From: Bradyrhizobium sp. CB82
GTDB taxonomy: Bacteria > Pseudomonadota > Alphaproteobacteria > Rhizobiales > Xanthobacteraceae
NCBI RefSeq assembly: GCF_029714405.1
Contig: NZ_CP121650.1
Span: 6,453,001-6,517,000, forward strand
Direction: 5' to 3'
DNA length: 64,000 nt
Shown: piece by piece, positions 17,327-26,753 of the stretch
Layout: the number at the start of each line of letters is the position of its first letter
How positions within the stretch are numbered: position 1 is the stretch's first letter
Translations under genes and position numbers: made by a program
Notes under the pieces: model-generated
Database searches by the model: none
Seen by the model: the letters and a program-made list of their open reading frames with translations, nothing else
Told to the model about the DNA's origin: nothing

Positions 17327-18544
17327 TCAGCTTCCTTTGGGGTGCGCAGTCTTGAGCCAGATGCCGAGCGCTGACAAGAATGACATGGCGTAGAGCGTGG
17401 CGACGAGCAGGAACGCCGCTTCAAGACCGAAGAGCTGCGTAACGCCGACGCCGACAATGATGCCGCTCGCGGAAGCGATTTGCTGGGACGCTTGCGCAAG
17501 GCCCAGAACCGATCCTTGCCGATCGTTAGCCACGGCAGCCGAAACGAGCGCAAGAAGGACCGGCGTCGTTCCCCCAAGAAGCGTGCCCCAGATGAAATAC
17601 AGGAACGCGAATACGACAACGGAGCCCGCGCTGCCCGCCAGATACGTAACCAAAACGCACGCGGCCGAAATGAGCATGTTGCCCCCCAGCACATAGGATG
17701 GCGTTCGATTCTCGAAGAGTCGCGCCCACAGCGGCGCGGCTACGACAAAGCCGCATGCCAACAGCCCGTAGGTGAGCCCGGCGACCCAGTGCGGCGTGCC
17801 AAATACCTGGGTCATGTACAGTGAGAAAGGAACCTGCAGGACCGTGCGGCTGGCGAGCAGCATCCCCATCAAGGCAAGAAGAGCTGCGATCGGAACGCCG
17901 GTCGACGCCGTGGGTTTTGCGGCAACCGCTTTTCCGGAATTGGCAGCAATAGCTCCCGGCGCCGGTACGGGCAGGCTCGACCAGCCAACCGCAGCGCACA
18001 GCGCACAAATTACCCCGGCCGTCAGATTTACTGCGGCAAAAGGGAAGCGATCGAGAATGAGCCCACCCAGAAAAGCGCCGCCCAGCGAGCCCACATTGGT
18101 AGCAACCTGAAGCCAGGCGAAGAGACTCGCGCGATCCTTCCCGCCGGTGATTTGAACGCCATAGGCCTGCGCTGGCGCGATATAGCCGGCGCAGGCGCCT
18201 TGCAAGAAACGCAGCGCCATGATCGTCCAGACATCCTGTGCAACGGCAACAAGTAGTTGCGTGACCGCCAGACCGCCAAGCGCGCGAACCATCATCAGCC
18301 GATTACCGTAGCGATCGCCGACTCGTCCCCAAAGGGCGCTGGTCAGAGACATGCCTATCATCGGGCCAACATAGACGGCAACGCTTGCCAGTCCGAAGAC
18401 GCTGTCGGATGGGCTCAACACCTTGATTTGGATCGGCCAGAATGGACCGCTCATTTCCATGGCACCCATGGAAATGAATTGCAGGCCGAACAGCAAAACA
18501 AAGACAGGTCCGAAGCCGCGAACGGCGGCGGAAGCATTTGTCAT
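17327..18544 (-). CDS. MFS exporter (siderophore efflux candidate)
   Basis: A 405-residue transporter with twelve predicted helices. The family motif between helices 2 and 3 is [17 protein letters not shown]. It is encoded inside the siderophore operon, directly after the NIS synthetase, with which it overlaps by 4 bp. This matches SbnD in staphyloferrin B and PvsC in vibrioferrin loci, which export the newly made siderophore. That function is inferred from context; MFS sequences alone do not reveal the substrate. Confidence 0.85.
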   Translation of the reverse strand: MTNASAAVRGFGPVFVLLFGLQFISMGAMEMSGPFWPIQIKVLSPSDSVFGLASVAVYVGPMIGMSLTSALWGRVGDRYGNRLMMVRALGGLAVTQLLVAVAQDVWTIMALRFLQGACAGYIAPAQAYGVQITGGKDRASLFAWLQVATNVGSLGGAFLGGLILDRFPFAAVNLTAGVICALCAAVGWSSLPVPAPGAIAANSGKAVAAKPTASTGVPIAALLALMGMLLASRTVLQVPFSLYMTQVFGTPHWVAGLTYGLLACGFVVAAPLWARLFENRTPSYVLGGNMLISAACVLVTYLAGSAGSVVVFAFLYFIWGTLLGGTTPVLLALVSAAVANDRQGSVLGLAQASQQIASASGIIVGVGVTQLFGLEAAFLLVATLYAMSFLSALGIWLKTAHPKGS

Positions 18545-20433
18545 TCCGCGCCCGCCATTGGATTTGGCAGCTCGTGCTCAAGGCGATAGTCGCGATACCG
18601 CTCCAGGTGCATCCGTAGCACCGAGCGGCTCGGCCAGTTTTTTTCAAGAAACGCCGTGCGTTCCTCCTGCCAGAAAACGTCCGACAACATGCGCGGCCTG
18701 AGCGCATCGAAAACTGCTTCGGTCTCTTCCCGCAGGATCCGCCAGAGGCCTGTACCCGATAGGGTGTAATGTTCGTGGAGGCACAGTGCCACCTCGTGGA
18801 GGTGGCAGACGAAGCAGGCGCCGACAACAAATGAGCGCACGAGACTGATGTCGTCATCGAACGTCGTGGGTAAGATCCCCGCCCGAAAGAAAGGCTGCAG
18901 ATGGTGTCCTCGTTCTCTAAAGAGAGGCGCAAAACTGCGGCCATCACCGAAATCACGGATCAGCAGTTTTCGCGGGCGGCCGGCTTCATCGAACAGGATC
19001 GTGCTGTTTTGCTGATGCGCCTCAAAGGCGATTCCGTAAAGCAGATACATAGCGAGCGTCGGCCCGACGACGGTCCTTGCATAGGCTCGGAAGAACGCGG
19101 AGACAGCTGCTTCGCTTTCATCGCCATTTCTCGCAATCAATTCGCAAATGAGCGGCCGGCCATCGACCGGGCTTGCCGTTAAGAGTGCCGCGACGGCGAC
19201 CGGCAACAGTCCATCATTTCGCGCCAGAGCGTCCGAGCTGCGGTAGACGACCGAGAGAAAGCGGCCCGGATGCTCGTCCCCCGTTACAGGGTGATGCAGG
19301 ATTGCGCCCAGCTCTTCGGTGAAGATCTCCAATCTGTCAGAAAGATCCCTCTCGTTTGACAGAATATCGGAAATCAGGGTGCTGAGACGCGGTCCCATGT
19401 GGATCGACTTGGCCTGCAGAGTGCGCTGCTCGCTGGTCATCCAGATCGCCACCGGCAGTTTGATAAAGGGCCTCGGTTCCTGTGTGTCCGGCAGCATTGT
19501 ACGAAACGACATCGACGGAAGCGTCACGACTTCCGGGCCATTGGGGTCGAAAACTCCGGTAGCTATCTCGGACGCGAATTCACGACGCACGAAGTTGTCG
19601 AGTTGCCAGATATGGACAGGTAGAGGCAGCCAATCGTCGGGAGACTTTCCACGTCGATTCAATCCTTCGGCCCAGTCACGCCAGAGTTCGGGGAAGTTTT
19701 GTGAGAACCATTCCGAATAGCTGCCAACATGCGGCATCTTCTCCACATAGGACCATTCTCTGCGCAGCGCTGCTATTCGAACGCGCACGCGAGCACCGAA
19801 CTCAGGCGACAAAGCCGTGACGTCCTCGGGCGACAGGTCGGGTTTCGCCTTCCATGTCGGATAGAAGGGGTGACCTTCCAGTGCGCCCCACTGATCGAGA
19901 GTCATGGCCGCCAGGTGTGGCGGCAGGCTCTTTTCTAGATAGGCGAGGAATCCCCGCGCGCCTGCTCTGGTTACTTTCTCTCGCAGATCGGCGCTCCAGT
20001 GCTCCCGGTGCTGACGCGCCAGGACGTCGTTGCGCATGCTGTCCTCGACGTCGCGTATGAGATGCTCGAGGCCGTCCGAGGCAGGCGAGATCGCCAAGGC
20101 GGGCGCGACCTGCCGGATGAGGTCGGAGGGACCATCGACCCGGTACCGAGCGCCGGTCTCGTCCAGTACTTCGACAGAACCACGGTTTCGAAATGTTCCG
20201 GCAGGCGCACGACGCAGATCGCTGAAATGCAGGACCCGGCGTGACAGCCGAAGGGGGAGACACGCTTGGTTGTTACCGTCGCGCGACCACAATAAAGCAT
20301 CTGGTTCAAGAAGACGCTCGGCGAACAAGCAGCGGACCAACCGGTTGAGCGCATTGCGCGATGCGTCCAACCAAAACTGCGCGGCACGCACCTGATCAGC
20401 ATCTGCGGAGGAAGACATCCACTCATCCATCAC
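18541..20433 (-). CDS. IucA/IucC-family (NIS) siderophore synthetase
   Basis: A 630-residue NRPS-independent siderophore synthetase. These enzymes adenylate a carboxylate (usually citrate or 2-oxoglutarate) and join it to an amine or alcohol. Recognisable motifs are [12 protein letters not shown] (about 187, the nucleotide-binding HP..K region), [15 protein letters not shown] (about 322) and, in the FhuF-like C-terminal part, AFEAHQQNS (about 474) and LIRDFGDG. Length is normal. It is the only NIS synthetase in the locus, whereas staphyloferrin B synthesis needs three (SbnC, SbnE, SbnF). It overlaps the opine dehydrogenase upstream and the MFS gene downstream, 4 bp each. Substrate type (A, B or C) cannot be assigned safely by eye. 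Confidence 0.9.
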   Translation of the reverse strand: MMDEWMSSSADADQVRAAQFWLDASRNALNRLVRCLFAERLLEPDALLWSRDGNNQACLPLRLSRRVLHFSDLRRAPAGTFRNRGSVEVLDETGARYRVDGPSDLIRQVAPALAISPASDGLEHLIRDVEDSMRNDVLARQHREHWSADLREKVTRAGARGFLAYLEKSLPPHLAAMTLDQWGALEGHPFYPTWKAKPDLSPEDVTALSPEFGARVRVRIAALRREWSYVEKMPHVGSYSEWFSQNFPELWRDWAEGLNRRGKSPDDWLPLPVHIWQLDNFVRREFASEIATGVFDPNGPEVVTLPSMSFRTMLPDTQEPRPFIKLPVAIWMTSEQRTLQAKSIHMGPRLSTLISDILSNERDLSDRLEIFTEELGAILHHPVTGDEHPGRFLSVVYRSSDALARNDGLLPVAVAALLTASPVDGRPLICELIARNGDESEAAVSAFFRAYARTVVGPTLAMYLLYGIAFEAHQQNSTILFDEAGRPRKLLIRDFGDGRSFAPLFRERGHHLQPFFRAGILPTTFDDDISLVRSFVVGACFVCHLHEVALCLHEHYTLSGTGLWRILREETEAVFDALRPRMLSDVFWQEERTAFLEKNWPSRSVLRMHLERYRDYRLEHELPNPMAGAE

Positions 20434-21569
20434 GTTCCCTCCGGCCAGTTGGCGGGCAAACAGGCCGACGCGCCTTGGAAGAACCCGCCGTGGTAGTTGA
20501 GCGCCCAGTTGTAGGTCTTCGAGATAGCGGGAGCAGCCACTTCAAGCCGCGCGGCCATTTCCACGAGCAGCGCCTGCCCGAAGGCGATGTCTTCGTGGAA
20601 AGCGCGGCTTGTGCGATCGATGACAAGGCCGGGCCCGTCCGGATTGGGAACAAGTGGGACGCGTATGCCCGCATAAGCACGGTTGGTTCGCAACAGCGCA
20701 TACATGGTCCGGTTGTCCTCGATCTGGCTGCCATAAGCCTCGATCAATTCCTGTCGGAGCGGCTTCACCGAACTCAGATCAATGCCCAGGCGTAACTCGA
20801 CCGCACGGCGGATTGCCTGGTTTTCGGCGTCGCAGGCCTCCAGCAATTCGGCGCCGGCACGCGGGCAATCGCTCCACCAGCAAAGTGGACGATCGAAGGG
20901 CTTGTTTTCCCAGGGGGCGCCAGGTCCGACCAAGGCATAGAGCACGGCGGGATGCATCAATGCGTTGCCCGGCGTCAGTGTGATTTCCAGATAATCCCGC
21001 AGCAGGGTAACGGGGGCTTCATAAAGACGGCTCAGCATCGCCTGGAGCTTGGTGCGGCTCCCTGCCGTCTCGCGGTGATGAAGCGCGGCGAAGAGCTGAG
21101 CCTTGGCCCCTCCCATGCGCACCCTCTCGCCCGGGATGAGGTCAAAGGCCGTATGGGGCACGTCCTTCATGCCCCAGATGACCACATTGTCCGGATCCGA
21201 AAGGGCTTTGGCCGCGAGCCAGTTGAAGCCGCAAAAGCCAGGAATCGCGCCCACATAGACGCGCTTGTCCCGGGGCAGATGCCGTGCAAAGTCGTGGAGA
21301 AGCGCAGGCCGCGCGTGGGCCGGCTGCGTCACGATCACCATGTCCGTGTTTTTGAGCGCCTCGCTCGGATCGGCGCCGACATGGTCGGGCCGCCCGCCCA
21401 AAACGTGGCCGTCCGGTGTCTGGACCCACCAAACGCCGTCTCCCCTCGCCCACTGGTCGGCGACGGCGGCCGCGCCCGTCAGCACGGAAACGGTGACACC
21501 TGGACGCTGCTTGAAGAGTACGGCATTCAAATGCCCAGTGCGCCCTGCACCGCAAATCGTCACCTTCAT
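20430..21569 (-). CDS. Octopine/nopaline-type opine dehydrogenase
   Basis: A 379-residue NAD(P)-dependent enzyme. The Rossmann motif is MKVTICGAGRTGHLNAVLF at the N-terminus. The C-terminal octopine-dehydrogenase domain (about 190-350) begins near YLEITLTPGNALMHPAVLYAL, with the family's N-x-x-x-H-P element. Opine dehydrogenases reversibly join an amino acid to a 2-oxoacid. The start at 21569 overlaps the SbnA-like gene by 4 bp. In staphyloferrin loci this position belongs to SbnB, a different fold, which oxidises N-(1-amino-1-carboxy-2-ethyl)-glutamate to L-2,3-diaminopropionate and 2-oxoglutarate. That intermediate is chemically an opine, so this enzyme may do the same job. Alternatively it makes a staphylopine-like product. 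Confidence 0.85.
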   Translation of the reverse strand: MKVTICGAGRTGHLNAVLFKQRPGVTVSVLTGAAAVADQWARGDGVWWVQTPDGHVLGGRPDHVGADPSEALKNTDMVIVTQPAHARPALLHDFARHLPRDKRVYVGAIPGFCGFNWLAAKALSDPDNVVIWGMKDVPHTAFDLIPGERVRMGGAKAQLFAALHHRETAGSRTKLQAMLSRLYEAPVTLLRDYLEITLTPGNALMHPAVLYALVGPGAPWENKPFDRPLCWWSDCPRAGAELLEACDAENQAIRRAVELRLGIDLSSVKPLRQELIEAYGSQIEDNRTMYALLRTNRAYAGIRVPLVPNPDGPGLVIDRTSRAFHEDIAFGQALLVEMAARLEVAAPAISKTYNWALNYHGGFFQGASACLPANWPEGT

Positions 21570-22576
21570 GCTGCGCGCGCCCTTCCGGGTAGCCAGGCTT
21601 CGAGCTGTGTGGCGATTGTCGGATCCAGCAAATCCCGCTTGGCCATCCATTCATCGTCGAAGACCGAACCGAGATATTTCTCGCCCCCGTCCGCAACAGG
21701 CGTGACCACCGTGCCCGACAGCTTGCCGGCCGCAATGAACTCCAGTGCCTTGTAGATCGTGCCCCCGGTCGAGCCGCCGACCAGAAGCCCGTAGCGCCGC
21801 GCGATAAAACGTGCTGTTTCGAAGGCTTGGGTGTCGGTGACCTGTACCCCTTCATCGATGCATCCATAGTCGAGCACCTTTCCGACCTCATCGCCAGCGG
21901 GCGTTCCCGTGCCCGACTGGTAGTAGGGATGGCCGGGTTTACCGAAGACGATCGAGCCGGCCGGTTCTACAGCGATGGTCCGGACAGCAGGATTGATCCG
22001 CTTCAGACGCTGGGCGATACCGGTCATTGACCCGCCAGTGCCGACACAGCCGACGAAGGCATCGACGCCGTCTGGAAGTTGTGCCAGCAGTTCGTCGACG
22101 AAGCCCGCGTAGCCGTCCGGGTTTGCCGGATTGTCGGACTGGTTCATGAACAGCGCATCAGGAAGTTGGGCACCGAGTTGGGCGGCCAGCCGTTGGCGCT
22201 CCACCACCGCAACCTCGTCCTCCCGATAGTCGCCTTCGACATACCGAATTTCTGCGCCCAGCGCCCGCATCGTGCGGATCTTGTCCGGCGCGGCGTGGTG
22301 ATCGACAACGGCAATGAAGCGCAGGCCCAATTCCAAGGCGGCTATTGCCAGTCCAATCCCGGTGTTTCCGGACGACGATTCGACGATCGTGCCGCCCGGC
22401 GCGAGCCGCCCGTCCCGAAGCGCTGCAAGCACCATGCTGCGCGCCATGCGGTCCTTCATCGATCCACCAGGATTGTTCTTTTCAAGCTTCAGCACTAGCG
22501 TGGCGTCGCTGTTGGGTAAGGCAATCGGCATGACCGGCGTTTGGCCGATCAACTGGCTCACGGTCGTGCAGAGCAT
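21566..22576 (-). CDS. sbnA: SbnA-like PLP synthase for 2,3-diaminopropionate
   Basis: A 336-residue fold-type II PLP enzyme of the cysteine synthase family, subgroup SbnA. The PLP lysine is in NPGGSMKDRMA (about 42) and the phosphate loop is GCVGTGGSMTG. VVESSSGNTGIG is the substrate loop, and the C-terminal serine motif ends near VVTPVADGGEKYL. SbnA joins O-phospho-L-serine and L-glutamate to N-(1-amino-1-carboxy-2-ethyl)-glutamate, the precursor of L-2,3-diaminopropionate. A plain cysteine synthase is the alternative, but the serine-kinase, dehydrogenase and NIS neighbours favour SbnA. The start at 22576 overlaps the decarboxylase gene by 19 bp. Confidence 0.85.
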   Translation of the reverse strand: MLCTTVSQLIGQTPVMPIALPNSDATLVLKLEKNNPGGSMKDRMARSMVLAALRDGRLAPGGTIVESSSGNTGIGLAIAALELGLRFIAVVDHHAAPDKIRTMRALGAEIRYVEGDYREDEVAVVERQRLAAQLGAQLPDALFMNQSDNPANPDGYAGFVDELLAQLPDGVDAFVGCVGTGGSMTGIAQRLKRINPAVRTIAVEPAGSIVFGKPGHPYYQSGTGTPAGDEVGKVLDYGCIDEGVQVTDTQAFETARFIARRYGLLVGGSTGGTIYKALEFIAAGKLSGTVVTPVADGGEKYLGSVFDDEWMAKRDLLDPTIATQLEAWLPGRARAA

Positions 22577-23949
22577 TGCGCCTCTCCTATCGTGTCGGGA
22601 ACGAGCATTGGTTGGCCCTTTGCATCCTGAACCACGCAAAGGCGGCTCGGCATCGGATGGCGATGGAATTCGTTTTCAAGGAGGTCCATCTGGTAACCGC
22701 CGGTGTTGGCGTAAACCAGAAGGTCTCCCGCACTTGGAGCGATGGGAAAGGTGAGCCATCGATTGCAAAGGACGTCCTCGTCCAAGCAGCTATGGCCCGC
22801 CAGATAACCTCTGATAGGTTTTGCGGCGATCGGCGACGGTGTGGCCGGCACCAGGATGGGATCGACCAGGAATTCGGAGCCAAACCAGGTTTCGCAAGCG
22901 CTGAAGCTGCTACCTTCGACGAAGACGACATGAGCGTTTGGGGCAACGGCTTTCACGCGTAACACGCGGAAAATGGAAATTGCCACCTGATCGGCCAGTG
23001 CTCGCCCGGGCTCCATCCCGAGCTCAATCCCCTCATGAACAAGATAGTTCGCGAGACCTCGGCCACCGGCCATCGGTGCACGAAGCAGGTCGCGTAGCCA
23101 CGCGGCCGCGGAAAGCTCTCCGCCGTAGGGATAAAAGGAGGCAGGCACCTTTCCGGTGCGGTAATCCTCGGGCATTTGCGCCCCAAGATGCGCCTGGTAA
23201 GCGCTCTGATCGACATATTGAATCGGCAGGCCGCCCCCGATGTCGATCATGCGCGGCGCAAAACCTTGCGCGCGAGATTCTTTGATCAGGTCGGCGGCCT
23301 CTCCAATCGCTTGGGCGCGCGACTCCCAATCATAGCCACTCAGGTGGAAGTGCAGCCCGTCAAAGCGCAGCGTGCCTTCTTTAGCAATACGAGACAGACA
23401 ATGCTGGATAGCCGCCGCCGGCATCCCGAAACGGCTCCGCGCCTGGTTGGTAGGGCGCAAACGCAGCAGCACCGGCTGAGCCGCACCGCCTGCCGGGAGC
23501 CAGCGGATCAGATCCTCGAGCTCTTCGGGTGAATCCAACGATATGAGAGCGTTGCAACTGATAAGTTCCGTGTGGAATGCTGCGGTCTTCGCCGGGCCCG
23601 TCGCCACTAGTTGTGCCCCGACGGCACCGAGCTGCCTGGCATCGCGCAACTCATAGAGGCTTGAGACGTCAATGCCGGCCCCCGCGCCCAGAGCTGCGGC
23701 CAGCAAGCTGGGCGATTTGTTGACTTTCGCTCCGTAATAGATCGCGTTTGCGACCCCGCTTTCTCGCAAGACGCCTCTGAGTGCGGTGAGATTCGTCTGC
23801 AGCTCATCGGGCCAGATCAGATTGACCGGAGACCCATGTCGGGTGACCCAATCGATCAGCAGCGGGCCGTTGCCAGCCAAGAGCTCCGCCGTTCTCGGCC
23901 GAAGGATTGGCGAGAGGCCCGCACCGGGCTTGTGGCCATGCAAGGTCAT
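22558..23949 (-). CDS. SbnH-like type III PLP decarboxylase
   Basis: A 463-residue alanine-racemase-fold decarboxylase of the ornithine/diaminopimelate decarboxylase family. The PLP lysine is in [11 protein letters not shown] (about 71), the glycine motif is [12 protein letters not shown], the phosphate-binding motif is [10 protein letters not shown], and the C-terminal cysteine-aspartate motif is [11 protein letters not shown]. SbnH decarboxylates the citryl-Dap intermediate to the ethylenediamine form in staphyloferrin B synthesis, and PvsE is a relative. Direct decarboxylation of Dap or another amino acid is an alternative. It overlaps the SbnI-like gene upstream by 4 bp. Confidence 0.85.
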   Translation of the reverse strand: MTLHGHKPGAGLSPILRPRTAELLAGNGPLLIDWVTRHGSPVNLIWPDELQTNLTALRGVLRESGVANAIYYGAKVNKSPSLLAAALGAGAGIDVSSLYELRDARQLGAVGAQLVATGPAKTAAFHTELISCNALISLDSPEELEDLIRWLPAGGAAQPVLLRLRPTNQARSRFGMPAAAIQHCLSRIAKEGTLRFDGLHFHLSGYDWESRAQAIGEAADLIKESRAQGFAPRMIDIGGGLPIQYVDQSAYQAHLGAQMPEDYRTGKVPASFYPYGGELSAAAWLRDLLRAPMAGGRGLANYLVHEGIELGMEPGRALADQVAISIFRVLRVKAVAPNAHVVFVEGSSFSACETWFGSEFLVDPILVPATPSPIAAKPIRGYLAGHSCLDEDVLCNRWLTFPIAPSAGDLLVYANTGGYQMDLLENEFHRHPMPSRLCVVQDAKGQPMLVPDTIGEAQCSARP

Positions 23950-24377
23950 GACCTCGCCCTTTCGGTACGAGCTACAGCGCGTTCCGTTGGAGCAAGGAGG
24001 CGCAAGCGCTCCAACGGCAGGTTGCAGTTGGGTAGGCTCTGATCAAAAATATGTCGCGTCGTCTTGCAGGGGAATTTTCGACCACTGCGCGCCATCGCGA
24101 GGATGCAGGCAGGCGTAATCGTCTCTCCCGGGCGCCAGCTCTCCACCCGCACTGCGGCGTAGTCCAAGAGTATCACTGGCACCAGCGGCAGCCGCAGACG
24201 CTCCGCGACTTCCAGCCGGTGATGACCGTCCATCACGCACAAGGCGTCCTTCTCCGCCGTGATCGGAACGGTCCAGCGACCCGCGCGGAGGATTTGCGCC
24301 TGCAGCTCCGCTACCCCGTGAGGATCGACCTCTTCGGTTGGGATCAAGCATGTTGGCGAAAGGAGGCAAACTTGCAT
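23946..24377 (-). CDS. Minimal SbnI/SerK-like ParB-fold serine kinase
   Basis: A 143-residue protein with a ParB/Srx-fold domain. The hallmark [13 protein letters not shown] (about 48-61) matches the DGHHR motif of free-serine kinases SerK and SbnI, and [11 protein letters not shown] near 105 also fits these proteins. SbnI makes O-phospho-L-serine, the substrate of SbnA, and in Staphylococcus also binds DNA and haem. S. aureus SbnI is about 250 residues, so this version keeps only the kinase-like part and lacks the rest. Genetic linkage to the SbnA-like gene supports a kinase role. A plain ParB-like DNA-binding function is less likely in this context. Confidence 0.75.
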   Translation of the reverse strand: MQVCLLSPTCLIPTEEVDPHGVAELQAQILRAGRWTVPITAEKDALCVMDGHHRLEVAERLRLPLVPVILLDYAAVRVESWRPGETITPACILAMARSGRKFPCKTTRHIFDQSLPNCNLPLERLRLLAPTERAVARTERARS

Positions 24378-24441
24378 ATCGACCAGCCTGATGTTTTGTC
24401 AGTGGGATCCGTTCATGAATCGCCTTCAAGGTGGCGCTTCG

Positions 24442-24454
24442 TTGGTGTCACCAA
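24442..24454. promoter_or_regulatory. Perfect palindrome between receptor and biosynthesis genes
   Basis: TTGGTG-T-CACCAA sits in the 93-bp gap between the TonB receptor stop and the SbnI-like start. It could be a small operator or a weak processing hairpin in the transcript. No T-run follows. It does not match Fur, Irr or RirA consensus sequences as far as can be judged by eye. Confidence 0.3.
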
Positions 24455-24470
24455 ACTGTAAGAGCCGCGA

Positions 24471-26753
24471 TTACATATCCACCGTCATCGACAGGAGATA
24501 CGTGCGCGGTGCTCCCAGGAAGAACGTTCCGAATGAGGCCACGCTGGACCAGTAATTCGTGCCGGTCACATTCTGAATGTTCGCGCGGAAAACCGTCTTC
24601 CTGCCGTTGAACGCCGTTGCGTAGCGGGCGCCGAGATCGAGCCGCGTCCAATCCGGGATCGGCTGTCTGTTCGCAGTATCGACGAACTGCCTGCCCGTGT
24701 AGATGACCGCCCCATTCAAAGTGAGCCCCCTCATCCAGGGGAGATCCCACTCGGCTCCGATATTGGCCTGTACGTTCGGAACGCCGATTGGCGTGTGGCC
24801 CACGTTTGCCGCGACGGCAGTCTTCGTCAGGGTGCCATCCAGCAGCGAAACGCCTCCGAGGACACGAACATCGGGCATGAGTTCGCCGTAGACGTTGAAC
24901 TCGAGCCCACGGACTTGCTGTTCGGCGGTCGCCGCGAAGCGCCCGGCGGACAGCTCGCCGCTCGCCTTCGATATCTCGAAGGCGCTGAAGGTGGTTGCGA
25001 ACCGGCCGAAGTCCACCTTGATGCCGGCCTCGTACTGCTTGGCGATGTAGGGCGGGAGCACTTCGCCGAAATTGGAAGCGGTCTGGGGCGCGACGTCGCC
25101 CCGGCTTAGACCTTCGATGTAGTTCGCGTACAGAGAGAGGTTATCCAGGGGCCGGATGACGAGCCCGACCACGGGCGTGGTCGCGCTCTTGTCGTAGGAC
25201 GACGTCAGCGTTCCGACATTGGAGAGATAGTTGTTCGCCTCGATGCCCTGGCGCCGGACACCCAAAGTCAACAGGATACGCTCATCGAGCACAGACAAGG
25301 TGTCAGCGATCGAGAGGCCCGTGAGTTCACTGTCCGAGAGCCGAGGGCGCCCACTGATCTCGTTCGCGAACTGAATTGGTGCCAGGGTCGGATTATAGAT
25401 GTTCGACGCGACGAGACTGCCATTGGTGAGTCGCCGGTACAGCGCGTCATGATAAACCGAGGCCTGGAAGGCGACGGCATGGTGGACGAAGCCGGTATCG
25501 AAGCGAGCGCGGACGCCGCCATCATATGTGGTTCGATCGATGCTAACCCCGAAGAATTGGGGCGTCGAGGTCGTGTCGCCGCTCGTGCTGATGATCGTCG
25601 GAAGACCGAAGAACCGCTCAACATTGGTCCGCGATCCGCCGACGTCGGCGAACAGCGTAACCTGATCGCTGACATCGTATTCAGTGCGTAGCAAGGCAGA
25701 TTGATCATTGATGCGCGACCATTCCCAGGGTTGCGTCACGTTCAGTCGACCGTCCGGCGCCCTTGGCACTTGTAGGCCGGGAGCCACAAGAAAGGGACGC
25801 GACGGCGCGTCGAACCGATCGGTCTGGGCGATGAGGTAGAGCCAAGACCTGAACCGTTCACCCTGATAGTCGAGGGCCAGCGATCCGACGCCTGTCGTTT
25901 CGGACTGCCGGTCAATGGGCGTGTCGCCGTCGCGCAGGCTGCCGCTGGCGCGCACGCCCCATTCCTTGCTGTGGCCGTAACGCCTCGCAATATCCCAGTG
26001 ACCACCGAACCGTGCGGCCGAGCCGTAATCCGCGGTGAAGCGGGTCAAGTCCCCTCCCGCGCGTTTGGGCACGACATTGATGACGCCGCCGACGCCGCCA
26101 TTGGGTGCGATGCCCGAGAGCGCGGCTGAGGGGCCCTTGAGCACTTCGATGCGCTCGACGTAATCCGTGAAGATGCGGTATGTCGGCGCGATGCCGTAAA
26201 GGCCCTCGAAGGCGAACTCACCGTTGTTGCCTTCATTGATCGGGAAGCCGCGAATGTTGAAGGAATCGAGCACACCGCCCGTTGGGTGGGAACTTCGCAC
26301 GGAAGGATCCAGGATCAAGGCATCCGCACCCGTCGCCGCCTGCTGATCCCGGATGAACTTGTCCGTGTAGCTCGTTACGTTGAATGGCGACTTCATCGTG
26401 TCGGTATTTCCGAGCAGTCCCAGTCGCGCGCCTTGAGCGACTTGGCCGCCTGCAAAGGCCGGCACGACACCCGACTGCGACGGCTGCGACTGCACCGCGA
26501 CGTTTTCGGTTTGTCGGGCAGCAGGTGCCGTGGCGCGCCGTGAAGCTGATTGGATCCTAGAGGCACTTCGTTTGATTGGCGTGCGACGGATCGCCTGCTG
26601 CGTTGGAGCATCGACAGTCACTGGTGGAAGGGAGGTAGCGCCTTGCGGTGTTTCGGATTGAGCGGGCGATTCGAGCCACACCAGCAACGTCACTCCACCC
26701 AGCAGCGTCGCACCGAAGCGAGCTGCCGTCCCAACCTCACCTGCACGTCGCAT
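24471..26753 (-). CDS. TonB-dependent siderophore receptor
   Basis: A 760-residue outer-membrane receptor. A signal sequence (about 1-33) is followed by a low-complexity basic linker (about 50-100). The plug domain contains FNIRGFPIN, RIEVLKGPSAALSG and GGVINVVPKRA, and a beta-barrel of 22 strands is expected. The last residues (RTYLLSMTVDM) form the final strand but end in methionine rather than the usual aromatic residue, which may affect BAM recognition. It is the first gene of the minus-strand siderophore operon and should import the ferric product. A typical TonB box is not obvious; the N-terminus may be annotated slightly long. Confidence 0.9.
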   Translation of the reverse strand: MRRAGEVGTAARFGATLLGGVTLLVWLESPAQSETPQGATSLPPVTVDAPTQQAIRRTPIKRSASRIQSASRRATAPAARQTENVAVQSQPSQSGVVPAFAGGQVAQGARLGLLGNTDTMKSPFNVTSYTDKFIRDQQAATGADALILDPSVRSSHPTGGVLDSFNIRGFPINEGNNGEFAFEGLYGIAPTYRIFTDYVERIEVLKGPSAALSGIAPNGGVGGVINVVPKRAGGDLTRFTADYGSAARFGGHWDIARRYGHSKEWGVRASGSLRDGDTPIDRQSETTGVGSLALDYQGERFRSWLYLIAQTDRFDAPSRPFLVAPGLQVPRAPDGRLNVTQPWEWSRINDQSALLRTEYDVSDQVTLFADVGGSRTNVERFFGLPTIISTSGDTTSTPQFFGVSIDRTTYDGGVRARFDTGFVHHAVAFQASVYHDALYRRLTNGSLVASNIYNPTLAPIQFANEISGRPRLSDSELTGLSIADTLSVLDERILLTLGVRRQGIEANNYLSNVGTLTSSYDKSATTPVVGLVIRPLDNLSLYANYIEGLSRGDVAPQTASNFGEVLPPYIAKQYEAGIKVDFGRFATTFSAFEISKASGELSAGRFAATAEQQVRGLEFNVYGELMPDVRVLGGVSLLDGTLTKTAVAANVGHTPIGVPNVQANIGAEWDLPWMRGLTLNGAVIYTGRQFVDTANRQPIPDWTRLDLGARYATAFNGRKTVFRANIQNVTGTNYWSSVASFGTFFLGAPRTYLLSMTVDM

